Assembly: GCF_003945545.1 (NCBI RefSeq)
Contig: NZ_CP029617.1
Span: 1,086,001 to 1,150,000 of the forward strand
Reading direction: 5' to 3'
DNA from: Streptomyces sp. WAC 01529
GTDB lineage: Bacteria; Actinomycetota; Actinomycetes; Streptomycetales; Streptomycetaceae
DNA length: 64,000 nt
In this document: positions 8,656 through 16,719 of the stretch, one piece after another
Layout of the letters: every line of letters begins with the position of its first letter
How positions within the stretch are numbered: position 1 is the first letter of the stretch
Program-made: the position numbers and the translations under genes
The notes under the pieces: model-generated
Told to the model about the DNA's origin: nothing
Databases searched by the model: none
The model's input: the letters and a program-made list of their open reading frames with translations, nothing else

Positions 8656-8815
8656 GTCGCCACCTCTTCCGGTAGGGACCGCTGGGTCGTTTTCCACCGT
8701 TCCATACGGATATGAGGGCGGCGACCCGGGAGCGGTCGCCGGGTTTGATCACCAGGCGGAGGTGTGTGGTAGCTGACAGTTCCGATTGTCGTAGCCATCC
8801 CCTAGGCTTGGCGCC

Positions 8816-8995
8816 ATGCCCTTAACCCCACCACCCCATGGTTCCGTGCGCTCTTCCGTCGAATTGAACGAGCGGATCCGCGGCCTGTGGCTGCGCGCGA
8901 GCGGCCGCCTCACCGCCGAACAGCGCAGAGAGTACGAGCAGTTGGTGACGGAATGGGCGGCGGCGGTCCGCGAAGAGATGGTGAAGGCCGCCTGA
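8816..8995 (+). CDS. 59-residue conserved hypothetical protein with a TTA codon
   Basis: MPLTPPPHGSVRSSVELNER is followed by two amphipathic helices (IRGLWLRASG, LTAEQRREYEQLVTEWAAAV) that give a soluble helical hairpin. I recognise the pattern from short Streptomyces hypothetical proteins, with no assigned function. Codon 3 is TTA, the rare leucine codon read by the bldA tRNA, so translation may be limited to late growth; that is inference from the family rule. A decayed Nudix gene starts two bases after the stop, so the two were once an operon. Confidence 0.65.
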   Translation: MPLTPPPHGSVRSSVELNERIRGLWLRASGRLTAEQRREYEQLVTEWAAAVREEMVKAA

Positions 8996-8996
8996 G

Positions 8997-9312
8997 GTGC
9001 CCCCGCCGCATGTCGCCCCGGACATATCCGTGCCAGTGCCCTCGGCCGGGGAGACCTGGACCGTCGGCGCGGTCATCCTCAACGAGCGCGGCGAGGCGGT
9101 CGAGCCCGGCTCCTCGTAGAGGTCGAAGGGGGCTGGGCCATCCCGCTCCGGGGGGCTGCCCCGATCTGGAGTGGTCCAAGCACAGCGCGTACGGCTGGTT
9201 CGGGCCCTCGGAGCTGCACCGGCTCAAGGAGAACCGCGCGCCCGGGGAGTTCCTGATCCACGATCTCGTCAGCCGCGTGCTCGGGCGGCAGGACGGGTCC
9301 GCGCGTCCCTGA
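8997..9312 (+). pseudogene. Nudix hydrolase with the Nudix box deleted
   Basis: GTG at 8997 opens VPPPHVAPDISV and TWTVGAVILNERGEA, a typical Nudix N-terminus. It then jumps to VEPGSS and a stop. A second frame reads RLLVEVEGGWA, and a third supplies the natural C-terminus LEWSKHSAYGWFGPSELHRL, ENRAPGEFLIHDLVSRVL. The whole catalytic GX5EX7REUXEEXGU box and its surroundings are missing, and there are at least two frame changes. It is a deleted gene, not a small enzyme. Confidence 0.75.
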
Positions 9313-9420
9313 CGTCCCCGCGCCGGTGAGGCGGCCCGTGCCGACGAGCCGAGCCGTCGGCGTCCACCTGCTCGTCGCCGAGACTCTGCACCCTGCAAAC
9401 CCCTTGGCTCCGCACCCCCC

Positions 9421-9933
9421 GTGCCCAACACTGAGCCGATGACGCAGCGCGTGGAACTCGCCACCGTGATCGACCGGTTGGCCATCGATGCCCTCATCAC
9501 CGAGTACGCGGTGACCGTCGACGACGGCGACTGGAACGCCTACCGGCAATTGTTCGTCCCGGAAGGGCGCGCCGACTACCGCTCCGCGGGCGGTATCGAG
9601 GGCGGGGCCGCCGAGGTGGCCGCCTGGCTGGCCGAGACGATGCGGATGTTCCCGATGCGCCAGCATCTCGTCGTCAACCGCAGGCTGGAGTTCGGCGCGC
9701 TGGAGGGGGACGTCGGCGACACCGCACACGTACAGGCCGACTATGTGAACCCCATGCGGTTCGCGGACGGCGCCGGCGACTCCGACGTCTCCACGGAACC
9801 CGATTTCGTATGCGGCGGGCGCTACGCCTTCTCCCTGCTGCGCACGCCCGACGGCTGGCGGCTGCGCGCGGTCGCCGTACGGGAGAAGTGGCGCCGCGGC
9901 CCCCACCACCCGGAAAAACGCCCCCTGTTCTAG
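9421..9933 (+). CDS. SnoaL/NTF2-like family protein
   Basis: 170 residues with the SnoaL-like ketosteroid-isomerase pattern: an N-terminal helix VIDRLAIDALITEYAVTVDD, GDWNAYRQLFVPEGRADY, a helix MRMFPMRQHLVVNRRLEFG, then beta strands DVGDTAHVQADYVNP and YAFSLLRTPDGWRLRAVAV. The fold is a cone-shaped pocket used for small-molecule turnover or binding; Tyr/Asp/His pocket residues are present but the substrate is unknown. The first codon is GTG; an ATG six codons later is equally likely because neither has a ribosome site. It lies 60 bp upstream of lnt on the same strand. Confidence 0.75.
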   Translation: MPNTEPMTQRVELATVIDRLAIDALITEYAVTVDDGDWNAYRQLFVPEGRADYRSAGGIEGGAAEVAAWLAETMRMFPMRQHLVVNRRLEFGALEGDVGDTAHVQADYVNPMRFADGAGDSDVSTEPDFVCGGRYAFSLLRTPDGWRLRAVAVREKWRRGPHHPEKRPLF

Positions 9934-9993
9934 ATCGTCGGCGGCGCGCACACTGGGTACACGACCGGGCGTCGCGGACCGAGGAGGCGCTGC

Positions 9994-11745
9994 ATGGATC
10001 TGTTCGGCGACGACCGGCGGCAACGGCCCGGGCACCCCGCCGAGCGGCTGCTCACGTCGCGTTGGTCGCGGGGCGGCATCGCGGTCCTGGCCGGCGCGCT
10101 GCCCGCCCTCGCGTTCCCCGCTCCGTCGCTGTGGTGGTTCGCGTACGTAGCCCTTGTGCCGTGGATCCTCCTGGTCCGGACGGCCGCGACCGGTCGGCGG
10201 GCGATGCTCGACGGCTGGCTCGGCGGTCTCGGCTTCATGGTCGCCGTGCATCACTGGCTGCTGCCGAGCCTGCATGTGTTCACGGTCGTCATCGCGGCGC
10301 TGCTCGGCCTGTTGTGGGCGCCGTGGGGCCGGCTGGTGCGCAGGTTCCTGACGGGCGTGCCGACGCCGGGGCGTGCCGCGGCCGCGCTGGTGGTCCTGCC
10401 CTCGGGCTGGCTCCTTGTCGAACTGATCAGGTCCTGGGAGGGCTTGGGCGGCCCCTGGGGCCTGCTCGGCTCCAGCCAATGGCAGCTGCCCCCGGCCCTG
10501 CGGCTGGCCTCGGTGGGCGGGGTGTGGCTGGTCAGCGCGCTGGTGGTGGCCGTCAACACGGGGGTAGCGCTCCTGGTCGTCGCGTGGGCGGCACGCGGGA
10601 GGGCGCCCGCTGCGGGGTACATACCGGGGCCCACCTCCCTCTCCGGCCCCGAAGGCTCCGCCACCCCCGGGGACCCCGCCACCCCTCGGGGCCCCGCCGC
10701 CCCCGCCCTGGTCGGCCTGCTCACCGTGGTCGCCATGGCCGTCGCCGCCTGGTCCTTGGCCCCCCGGCCCGAAACCGCGGGGCACACCCGGGTGGCCGTC
10801 GTGCAGCCCGGCGTCATCGACGGCATCGCGGGCGCCGAGAAGCGCCTCGCCCGCCAGGAGACGCTGACCCGCTCGCTCGCGGGGCGCGACCTGGACCTGG
10901 TCGTATGGGGCGAGAGCAGCGTCGGCTTCGACCTGGCCGAACGGCCCGACGTGGCCCGCCGCATCGCCGCGCTCTCCCGCGAGGTCGGCGCGGACATCCT
11001 GGTGAACGTGGACGCCCGCCGCTCCGACCGGCCCGGCATATACAAGAGTTCCGTGCTCGTGGGCCCGGACGGCCCGACCGGCGACCGCTACGACAAGATG
11101 CGGCTGGTCCCCTTCGGCGAGTACATACCGGCGCGTTCCCTGCTCGGCTGGGCCACCTCCGTCGGCAAGGCGGCGGGCGAGGACCGCAGGCGCGGCGACC
11201 GCCAGGTGGTGATGGACGCGGGTCACGGCCTGCGGGTCGGCCCGCTGGTCTGCTTCGAGTCGGCGTTCCCCGACATGAGCCGTCAACTCACCCGTGACGG
11301 TGCGCGGTTGCTGCTCGCCCAGTCCGCCACGTCGTCGTTCCAGAGCAGCTGGGCCCCCGAGCAGCACGCCTCGCTCGCCGCGCTCCGCGCCGCCGAGACG
11401 GGCCGCCCGATGGTGCACGCCACCCTCACCGGCGTCTCCGCGGTCCACGCCCCCGACGGCTCACGCGTCGGCGCCGCGCTCGGCACCTCGGCGAGCACCG
11501 CGGAGGTGTACGACGTTCCGCTCGGTGAGGGGACGACGGCGTACGTCAGGTGGGGCGACTGGCCCCTGTACGGCGCGCTCCTGGTGCTCGCGGCACTCTG
11601 CGCGGCCGAAGGCGCACGGGTCCTGAAGCGCCGCGGGCACCTCGGGCGCCCCGACCGCCGCGGGCCCCTCAGCCGCCCTGCGTCTGAGCGGCGAGGACCA
11701 CGCGCTCGCACAGCTCATGGGTCGCCAGTGCGTCCCGGGCGCTGA
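9994..11745 (+). CDS. lnt: Apolipoprotein N-acyltransferase
   Basis: 583 residues. The first 250 form six to seven membrane segments (GGIAVLAGALPALAFPAPSL, WWFAYVALVPWILLV and others), then a Pro/Gly-rich linker leads into a C-terminal nitrilase-type domain facing the cell exterior. The Lnt triad is visible as Glu307 (VVWGESS), Lys368 (YDKMRLVPFGEYIP) and Cys420 (LVCFESAFPD). The enzyme adds the third acyl chain to the N-terminal Cys of lipoproteins, and several lipoprotein genes occur in this window. One further membrane helix lies near the C-terminus. Its last 77 bp overlap the convergent oxidoreductase gene, which is unusual; the tail beyond residue 555 is basic and low-complexity. Confidence 0.9.
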   Translation: MDLFGDDRRQRPGHPAERLLTSRWSRGGIAVLAGALPALAFPAPSLWWFAYVALVPWILLVRTAATGRRAMLDGWLGGLGFMVAVHHWLLPSLHVFTVVIAALLGLLWAPWGRLVRRFLTGVPTPGRAAAALVVLPSGWLLVELIRSWEGLGGPWGLLGSSQWQLPPALRLASVGGVWLVSALVVAVNTGVALLVVAWAARGRAPAAGYIPGPTSLSGPEGSATPGDPATPRGPAAPALVGLLTVVAMAVAAWSLAPRPETAGHTRVAVVQPGVIDGIAGAEKRLARQETLTRSLAGRDLDLVVWGESSVGFDLAERPDVARRIAALSREVGADILVNVDARRSDRPGIYKSSVLVGPDGPTGDRYDKMRLVPFGEYIPARSLLGWATSVGKAAGEDRRRGDRQVVMDAGHGLRVGPLVCFESAFPDMSRQLTRDGARLLLAQSATSSFQSSWAPEQHASLAALRAAETGRPMVHATLTGVSAVHAPDGSRVGAALGTSASTAEVYDVPLGEGTTAYVRWGDWPLYGALLVLAALCAAEGARVLKRRGHLGRPDRRGPLSRPASERRGPRARTAHGSPVRPGR

Positions 11746-12574
11746 GCACCTTGCCCGCGCGCACGGCGTCGAGGAAGGCGAGGACGACCTGTTCGATGCC
11801 GCGCTGGCGGGCCACCGGGACCCAGTCGCCGCGCCGCCGCACGCTGGGCTGGCCCTTGTGGTCGATGACCTCGGCGAGGTTGAGCACCTGCCGCTTGGTG
11901 TCCTGCCCGGAGACCTCCAGGATCTCCTCCGTCGAGCCGCTCAGCCGGTTCATCACACCGAGCGCGGTGAAGCCGTCACCGGCCAACTGCAGCACGACGT
12001 GCTCCATCAGTCCGTCGACGACCCGGGCACGTACACCGACGTGGTCGATCGGCCCCGGCGCCAGGAAACGCAACGTGTCCACGACGTGGATGAAGTCGTC
12101 GAGCACCAGCGTGCGCGGGTCCTCCGGCAGCCCGACGCGGTTCTTCTGCATCATGATCAGCTCGCGCGGGTGGTCGGCGCACTGCGTGTAACCGGGCGCG
12201 TAGCGGCGGTTGAAGCCGACGGCGAGGCTGACGCCTCGGTCCTCGGCGAGGCGCACGAGACGCTCGGAGTCGGCGAGTTCGTACGCGAGGGGCTTGTCGA
12301 CGTACGTCGGTACGCCCGCCTCGATGAGCCGGGTGACGATCTCCGGATGCACGGCGGTCGGCGCGTGCACGAACGCGGCGTCCAGGCCCCGCGCGAGCAG
12401 CGAGTCCAGGTCGGTGTGGCAGTGCGCGTCCGGGATGTGGTGGACGCCCGCGACCTGGGCGAGCGTGGCGGGCGTGCGGGTCTGCAGGTGCAGCTCGACG
12501 CCTGGCCGGGTGGTGAGGACCGGCAGATACGCCTTCTGAGCGATGTCCCCGAGTCCGATGCAGCCGATCTTCAC
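11669..12574 (-). CDS. Gfo/Idh/MocA family oxidoreductase
   Basis: 301 residues. The N-terminal Rossmann fold starts KIGCIGLGDIAQKAYLPVL and continues with DAAFVHAPTAVHPEIV and the family EKP-equivalent YVDKPLAYELADSERLV. The C-terminal domain begins near GFNRRYAPGY with a DDFIHVVDTLRFL segment that corresponds to the substrate D...H pair. These NAD(P)-dependent dehydrogenases act on sugars, inositols or related compounds; the substrate is not readable. I chose GTG at 12574, with GGGAG six bases upstream, and trimmed a low-complexity extension. It overlaps the end of lnt tail to tail and is preceded by the FAD monooxygenase on the same strand (28-bp gap), so the two may be cotranscribed. Confidence 0.85.
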   Translation of the reverse strand: MKIGCIGLGDIAQKAYLPVLTTRPGVELHLQTRTPATLAQVAGVHHIPDAHCHTDLDSLLARGLDAAFVHAPTAVHPEIVTRLIEAGVPTYVDKPLAYELADSERLVRLAEDRGVSLAVGFNRRYAPGYTQCADHPRELIMMQKNRVGLPEDPRTLVLDDFIHVVDTLRFLAPGPIDHVGVRARVVDGLMEHVVLQLAGDGFTALGVMNRLSGSTEEILEVSGQDTKRQVLNLAEVIDHKGQPSVRRRGDWVPVARQRGIEQVVLAFLDAVRAGKVLSARDALATHELCERVVLAAQTQGG

Positions 12575-12602
12575 CACTGTCTCCCTACCGCCTACCGCTG
12601 GC

Positions 12603-13865
12603 CTACTGCTGTGCTGGCTCGCGCCCCGGCGCCCGCGCGGTGCGCGGGGACGCTCCGGTCGCCGTTCCCGCAGCATACGGGGCCTGCGGTGGGCTCCAGT
12701 CGGCGATGGAGGCGAAGCCGCGCGGGATGAGGTTCGGCCCGAGCCGCGAGGCCGTCGCGACCAGGGCGTCGCGTACGGCGATGAGGGGGCCGCTCGTCAG
12801 GTGCGTGACGCGGGAGGCGCGCGCGGCCCGGCGGACGATGTCCGTGGTGCGGGGGACACGCGCCGCGCTGTAACCGGCTAGGCCCGCCCCGAGATCGCCG
12901 CCGGGCGAGGCGTGGTGGGCGAGCACGACGCCGTCCTCGATGGCTTGGTTGCCGCCCTGGCCGAGGCTCGGCGTCATGGCGTGCGCGGCGTCCCCGACGA
13001 GGGCGACGCGGCCCCGATGGAAGGCGGCGAGCGGGGTGGCGAGGTGGTGGACGTCGTTGCGCAGGATCTGGTCGGGCCTGACGGCGGCGATCAGATCGGG
13101 GATCGGAGCGTGCCAGTCGGCGAAGCGGCGCAGCAGCTCGGCCTTCTCGCCGTCGGGCGCGTTCTCCCCGTCGAGCGCCTTGCCGCCTTCGGGCAGCCGG
13201 GCCGTGGCATACACGTACACCCGGCCGTCCTTGAGCGGGTGCGTGCCCCAGACGCCGCCGCGGCCCCAGGTCTCGTGCGGCACGAGCGGCATCCCTGGCG
13301 CGGGGATGACGAACCGCCACGCGGTGAATCCGGCGTACGCGGGTCCGGGGTGGGCCGGGAAGAGGGCCGCGCGCACGGCGGAGTTGATGCCGTCGGCGCC
13401 GACGACGAGGTCGGCCTCGATGTCCTCGTCCCCGGTGGTGACGACGGCGCGACGGTCGGCGGTGCCGGGGTCGGCGAGGCGGGCGCGCACGCCGGTGCGC
13501 AGGGTGTCCCCGGGGAGCGCCGAGACCAGCAGGTCGACGAGGGTCGCCCGGTGCAGCATCACGAGCGTTCCGCCGTACGTCTTCTCGGCCTCGGCGGCGC
13601 TCGTACGCACCAGCCAGCGGCCGTTCTGGGCGCGCACGCCACCTTGGCCCTGCCAGGAGGCCAGTTCCCGGACGCGGTCGCCGAGGCCGAGGACGTCCAG
13701 GGCGCGCTGGGAGTTGGGGGCGAGTGCGATGCCGGCGCCGACGGGTTCCAGGGAGGCGGCGCGCTCCAGGACGGTGACGCTCCAGCCGGACTCGTGCAGA
13801 CCGATGGCGGCGGTCAGGCCGCCGATGCCGCCGCCGATGACGACCGCGTGGGGCTGGTGGTTCAT
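12603..13865 (-). CDS. FAD-dependent aromatic-type monooxygenase
   Basis: 420 residues of the UbiH/PHBH class. GGGIGGLTAAIGLHESGWSV at residues 8-27 is the ADP-binding GxGxxG fold, GADGINSAVRAALF the DG motif, and GRVALVGDAAHAMTPSLGQG the FAD/GD motif followed by NQAIEDG. It should hydroxylate a small, perhaps aromatic, substrate using NAD(P)H and O2; the substrate is unknown. The ATG follows GGAGGAG by three bases. Divergent TetR and two palindromes lie immediately upstream, so its expression is probably repressed by that regulator and released by the substrate or a related inducer. It has an Ala/Pro-rich C-terminal tail. Confidence 0.88.
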   Translation of the reverse strand: MNHQPHAVVIGGGIGGLTAAIGLHESGWSVTVLERAASLEPVGAGIALAPNSQRALDVLGLGDRVRELASWQGQGGVRAQNGRWLVRTSAAEAEKTYGGTLVMLHRATLVDLLVSALPGDTLRTGVRARLADPGTADRRAVVTTGDEDIEADLVVGADGINSAVRAALFPAHPGPAYAGFTAWRFVIPAPGMPLVPHETWGRGGVWGTHPLKDGRVYVYATARLPEGGKALDGENAPDGEKAELLRRFADWHAPIPDLIAAVRPDQILRNDVHHLATPLAAFHRGRVALVGDAAHAMTPSLGQGGNQAIEDGVVLAHHASPGGDLGAGLAGYSAARVPRTTDIVRRAARASRVTHLTSGPLIAVRDALVATASRLGPNLIPRGFASIADWSPPQAPYAAGTATGASPRTARAPGREPAQQ

Positions 13866-13946
13866 GGCTCCTCCTCCGTGGTGCCGCGGGTTGCGCACGG
13901 CATCCGTGGGCGGTGGCTTGGCCGCGCACGCACCCACCACACCCTC

Positions 13947-13993
13947 ACTACGCCTGTAGTAACCGGACACCCAGACCGTACTACACCTGTAGT
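13947..13993. promoter_or_regulatory. Twin palindromic operators for the divergent TetR regulator
   Basis: ACTACGCCTGTAGT (13947-13960) and ACTACACCTGTAGT (13980-13993) differ at one central base, each with ACTAC/GTAGT arms. They are spaced 33 bp apart, about three helical turns, so both face the same side of the DNA. They lie in the 149-bp divergent gap, 22 bp ahead of the TetR start. Confidence 0.75.
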
Positions 13994-14014
13994 GATCGCG
14001 GTAAGCTTTCCGCC

Positions 14015-14611
14015 ATGTCCGTACGCAGCGCCGGGACGCCCCGCACCGAACTGATCGCCGACACCGCTCTGGCCCTGCTCGCCGAGCGGGGCATGCGAGG
14101 CCTCACGCACCGGGCCGTCGACGAGGCGGCGGGGCTGCCGCAGGGCTCGACGTCCAACTACGCGCGCACGCGCCTGGCCCTCCTGGAGGCGGCGGTACGA
14201 CGGCAGGCGGAACGGGAGGCGGAAGTCCTCGCCCCCACCGAGCTGTGGGACCCGGCGTCCGGCCGGGACCACCTCGCCGCGGCGCTGGCCCTCGCCCTGC
14301 ACCGCTATCTGACCGGCGACGACCACCGCCAACTCCTCGTCTCCCGCTACGAGCTGGCCCTCGAGGCGACCCGCAGACCGGAACTGCGCGCGTACTACGA
14401 CGCGGCGGGCGCGCGCTTCAGGGACCCCCTCACAGCCCTGCTGCGGGCGGCGGGCTCCCCCGCCCCCGAACGCCACACGCTCTCCCTGGTGGCGTGGTGC
14501 GACGGCCTGATGTTCTCGTGCGTGGCGGGCTCGTACCACGCCACGACACCGACGGAGGCAGAGCTGCGAGCGGGCGCGGGGGAACTACTCCGGGGGATGC
14601 TCCCCGCCTGA
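14015..14611 (+). CDS. TetR family transcriptional regulator
   Basis: 198 residues. The DNA-binding helix-turn-helix spans about residues 10-55 (TELIADTALALLAERGMRGL, THRAVDEAAGLPQGSTSNY). The ligand-binding C-terminal domain is helical, with LVSRYELALEATRRPELRAY typical of the TetR_C group found beside small oxidoreductase genes. The ATG was chosen because the longer frame runs through the operator region and has no ribosome site. It is divergent from the FAD monooxygenase, with two matching 14-bp palindromes between them. Autorepression and substrate-induced derepression of the monooxygenase is the simplest model. Confidence 0.88.
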   Translation: MSVRSAGTPRTELIADTALALLAERGMRGLTHRAVDEAAGLPQGSTSNYARTRLALLEAAVRRQAEREAEVLAPTELWDPASGRDHLAAALALALHRYLTGDDHRQLLVSRYELALEATRRPELRAYYDAAGARFRDPLTALLRAAGSPAPERHTLSLVAWCDGLMFSCVAGSYHATTPTEAELRAGAGELLRGMLPA

Positions 14612-14659
14612 CCCGGCTGGGGTGGCGCGCTGGGTCTGCTCGGCGGGGTGCCGTACCGG

Positions 14660-14935
14660 TCCGGTCGCCACGTCGGCGCGAGCCCGGCCCCCCGTCTCCC
14701 GCGACGCGGTCAGGCCGGGTTCGCGTGCTGGGCCCCGCCCGAGCGCGCGCGGCGAGGTGCGTACCCGTCCGGCGCGGGCCCGGCCCTTGCCTGCCGCGAC
14801 GCGGTCAGGCGGGGTTCACGCACAGGACCCCGCACTGGGCCCACGCCACGGGGTGACGAACCGATCCGGATTGCCACGTCGGCGCAGGCCCGGACCCCGC
14901 CTGCCGCAACGCGGGCTCGACAGGTCGGAAGGCTC
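14660..14935 (+). repeat. Three imperfect ~45-50-bp direct repeats
   Basis: Three copies of a unit with a GCCCGG core followed by CTGCCGCGACGCGGTCAGGC-like sequence occur near 14675, 14778 and 14880. The outer two are preceded by GCCACGTCGGCGC. Several frames stay open across it, but they look like by-products of base bias. I see no gene in the 430 bp between TetR and the lipoprotein. Confidence 0.5.
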
Positions 14936-15042
14936 GTCACCTTGCGCCCTGCGCCGCCTCGCCCCGCCCCCGCATCACCCATGCGGGGCATATTCCCCGC
15001 GTCCCGACCCCAAAGGGCCCCGGAAGCCGCAGAGTTGTCCGG

Positions 15043-15507
15043 ATGCCTCGATCCTCCGCCTCCGCCAGCACCGCCCTCCTCCTCTCCGTGGCCGTCTCCG
15101 TCACCGCCTCCGGTTGCGTGGGCGTCGAGCAGTCGGCCGGGCCCCGCCCCGCCGCGACCCCCGTGTCACCGACCGCCCCCCGCACCGACGGCAGAAGCCG
15201 ACCGCAGATCGAGCAGCCCCCCGGCCGGGAGGTGCTGCAGCGCGTGGACCCGCCCCGTCGCCCCGCACCCCGGAGCCCGGCCGCCGACGTCCGCCCCGCC
15301 GTCCCACCACCCCGCGCCGAACAGCCGAAGCCGAAGCCGCCCCCAGTACGCAGGCCCCCTGCGGCACGGCCCGACGCGGGAGCCACCCGGCCCGCACCGC
15401 CCTCCAGGCCGCCCGCCGCCGACGTCTGCGCACTCGGCGAAGCCTATGGAGGATGGCAACCGGACAGCCCGCAAGCGGTCATCTGCCGGAAGACGTACGG
15501 CCGTTGA
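15043..15507 (+). CDS. Proline-rich lipoprotein
   Basis: 154 residues. A signal peptide (ALLLSVAVSVTASG) ends in a lipobox-like TASGC at about residue 25. A long disordered Pro/Ala/Arg linker (residues 35-125) follows, then a short conserved C-terminal domain DVCALGEAYGGWQPDSPQAV, ICRKTYGR with two Cys that could form a disulphide. I recognise the C-terminal pattern from Streptomyces hypothetical lipoproteins but know of no function. It would be anchored in the outer leaflet, the linker reaching toward the peptidoglycan. Lnt upstream would acylate it. Confidence 0.75.
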   Translation: MPRSSASASTALLLSVAVSVTASGCVGVEQSAGPRPAATPVSPTAPRTDGRSRPQIEQPPGREVLQRVDPPRRPAPRSPAADVRPAVPPPRAEQPKPKPPPVRRPPAARPDAGATRPAPPSRPPAADVCALGEAYGGWQPDSPQAVICRKTYGR

Positions 15508-15539
15508 GGCGTCGGCGCGGCGGAGCCGAAACCCCCGGG

Positions 15540-15985
15540 CCCAGTCCCCAGCCCAAAGCGGGGCCTGGCCGGGCGGGGCAGTCGGCCCGAGTGCGGGTGG
15601 GTCCGAACCGAGCCGGGGCGCCGGGCGGGGCCCGAGCCCGTCCGAGCCAGGCTCGAACCTGGCCGCCGGAGTGGCTCCGCGGTCCGAATCGGGCGGGCGG
15701 TCCGAAGGCAAGCCGGGGTGAGACCGAACCGGGCAGGGGCGGCCCGAGCCGACCGTATACGAGCCGGACCGAGTCAGCCCGAACCGAGCGAGCCATGCCC
15801 GAGCCAGTCCTAGCCGGGGCGAACCGACCGGACCCAAGCCAGTCCCAGCCAAGTCCGAACCGGGCGGACCCGGTCCAGCCGAGTCCGAACCGAATCCGAA
15901 CCGGGCGAGCCAACCTGACCCGATCCGAGCCGACCCGAGCCAGGTCCGACCCGAGCCACGTCCGAACCGGCCCCACCCCCCAGCG
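15540..15985. repeat. Degenerate CCGAR-type pentamer/hexamer repeat tract
   Basis: About 440 bp made of short runs such as CCGAACCG, CCGAGCCG, CCGAACCGGGCG and CCAAGCCAGTCC with no long perfect unit. Several frames stay open across it, but all give Gly/Ser/Arg low-complexity peptides without ribosome sites. I annotate no gene between 15508 and 16055. Confidence 0.7.
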
Positions 15986-16055
15986 GCGACACCCCCGTGC
16001 CCGCCGCTACGCACCCGTACCCCGAACCCCCGCCCCCGGCGCCCCGCCCGCCCCC

Positions 16056-16556
16056 TCACTCCTCCTCGCTCCCCTCCCCCACCTCCCGCTCCAGCCTCGC
16101 GATGGCCGCCTTGATGCCGTTGCCGTACCCGTCGTCCTCCAGCGCGCCCACCGCGCCGCGTGCCCGGCGCAGATGGCTGCGGGCCGCTTCGGGGCGGCCC
16201 AGCTTCATGTAGTCCGCCGCGAGGTTCAGGTGCAGGGAGGGGTAGAAGCCGCGCACCGCCAGCGACTGGTGATGCGCGTTCAGGCGCTCGTCCGTCAGCT
16301 CGTCCGCCGCCGACAACGCCCGCAGGTCCCACGCCAGTTCGGCGGAAGGGTCCTCCTGCGTGTCCGCCATGTAGTGCGCGAGCGTGCAGCGGTGCAGCGC
16401 GTCGCCGTCCTCGCCGATCTCCCCCCACAGGCCGAGGAAGCGGTCCTGCGCCTCCTCGCGGTCACCGCCGTGATGCAGCATGACCGCCTGCCCGATCCGC
16501 GTCATCATCGCGTCCTCCGCCGTCTGCTCCTGCTGCTCCGTCACCGGGTCCTCCAT
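16056..16556 (-). CDS. Tetratricopeptide-repeat protein
   Basis: 166 residues, acidic and wholly helical. Two to three TPR-like helix pairs can be seen: MMTRIGQAVMLHHGGDREEA, QSLAVRGFYPSLHLNLAADY (with the Leu/Ala pattern and NLA.DYMKLGRPEAARSHLRRA), and IKAAIARLEREV. It probably acts as a cytoplasmic protein-protein scaffold; no enzymatic motif is present. It stands alone between the repeat tract and ung. The first Met and the in-frame Met at residue 17 are both possible starts. Confidence 0.75.
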   Translation of the reverse strand: MEDPVTEQQEQTAEDAMMTRIGQAVMLHHGGDREEAQDRFLGLWGEIGEDGDALHRCTLAHYMADTQEDPSAELAWDLRALSAADELTDERLNAHHQSLAVRGFYPSLHLNLAADYMKLGRPEAARSHLRRARGAVGALEDDGYGNGIKAAIARLEREVGEGSEEE

Positions 16557-16719
16557 GGTCGTACGGCCATCGCCACGCCCCCATCCCCCACGACGCTAGC
16601 CGCCACCACTGACAATCACGGTCAGGCACGTTCGCGGACGGCGGCGCTCACGCGTACCGCTGGGCCAGCCCGGTGACGCTCCCGGTTCGGGTGCCCGAGG
16701 AACCGCCGATCCGCACCAC

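Noticed and set aside
9079..11448. 789-codon open frame on the minus strand opposite lnt
   Set aside because: It mirrors lnt codon structure, gives a Gly/Arg/Pro-rich peptide with no domain, and lacks a ribosome site; a GC-bias artefact.
14622..16676. Long Arg/Pro/Ser frames across the repeat-rich region
   Set aside because: They arise from repeats and extreme GC; no ribosome site, and they cover the real lipoprotein and TPR genes in other frames.
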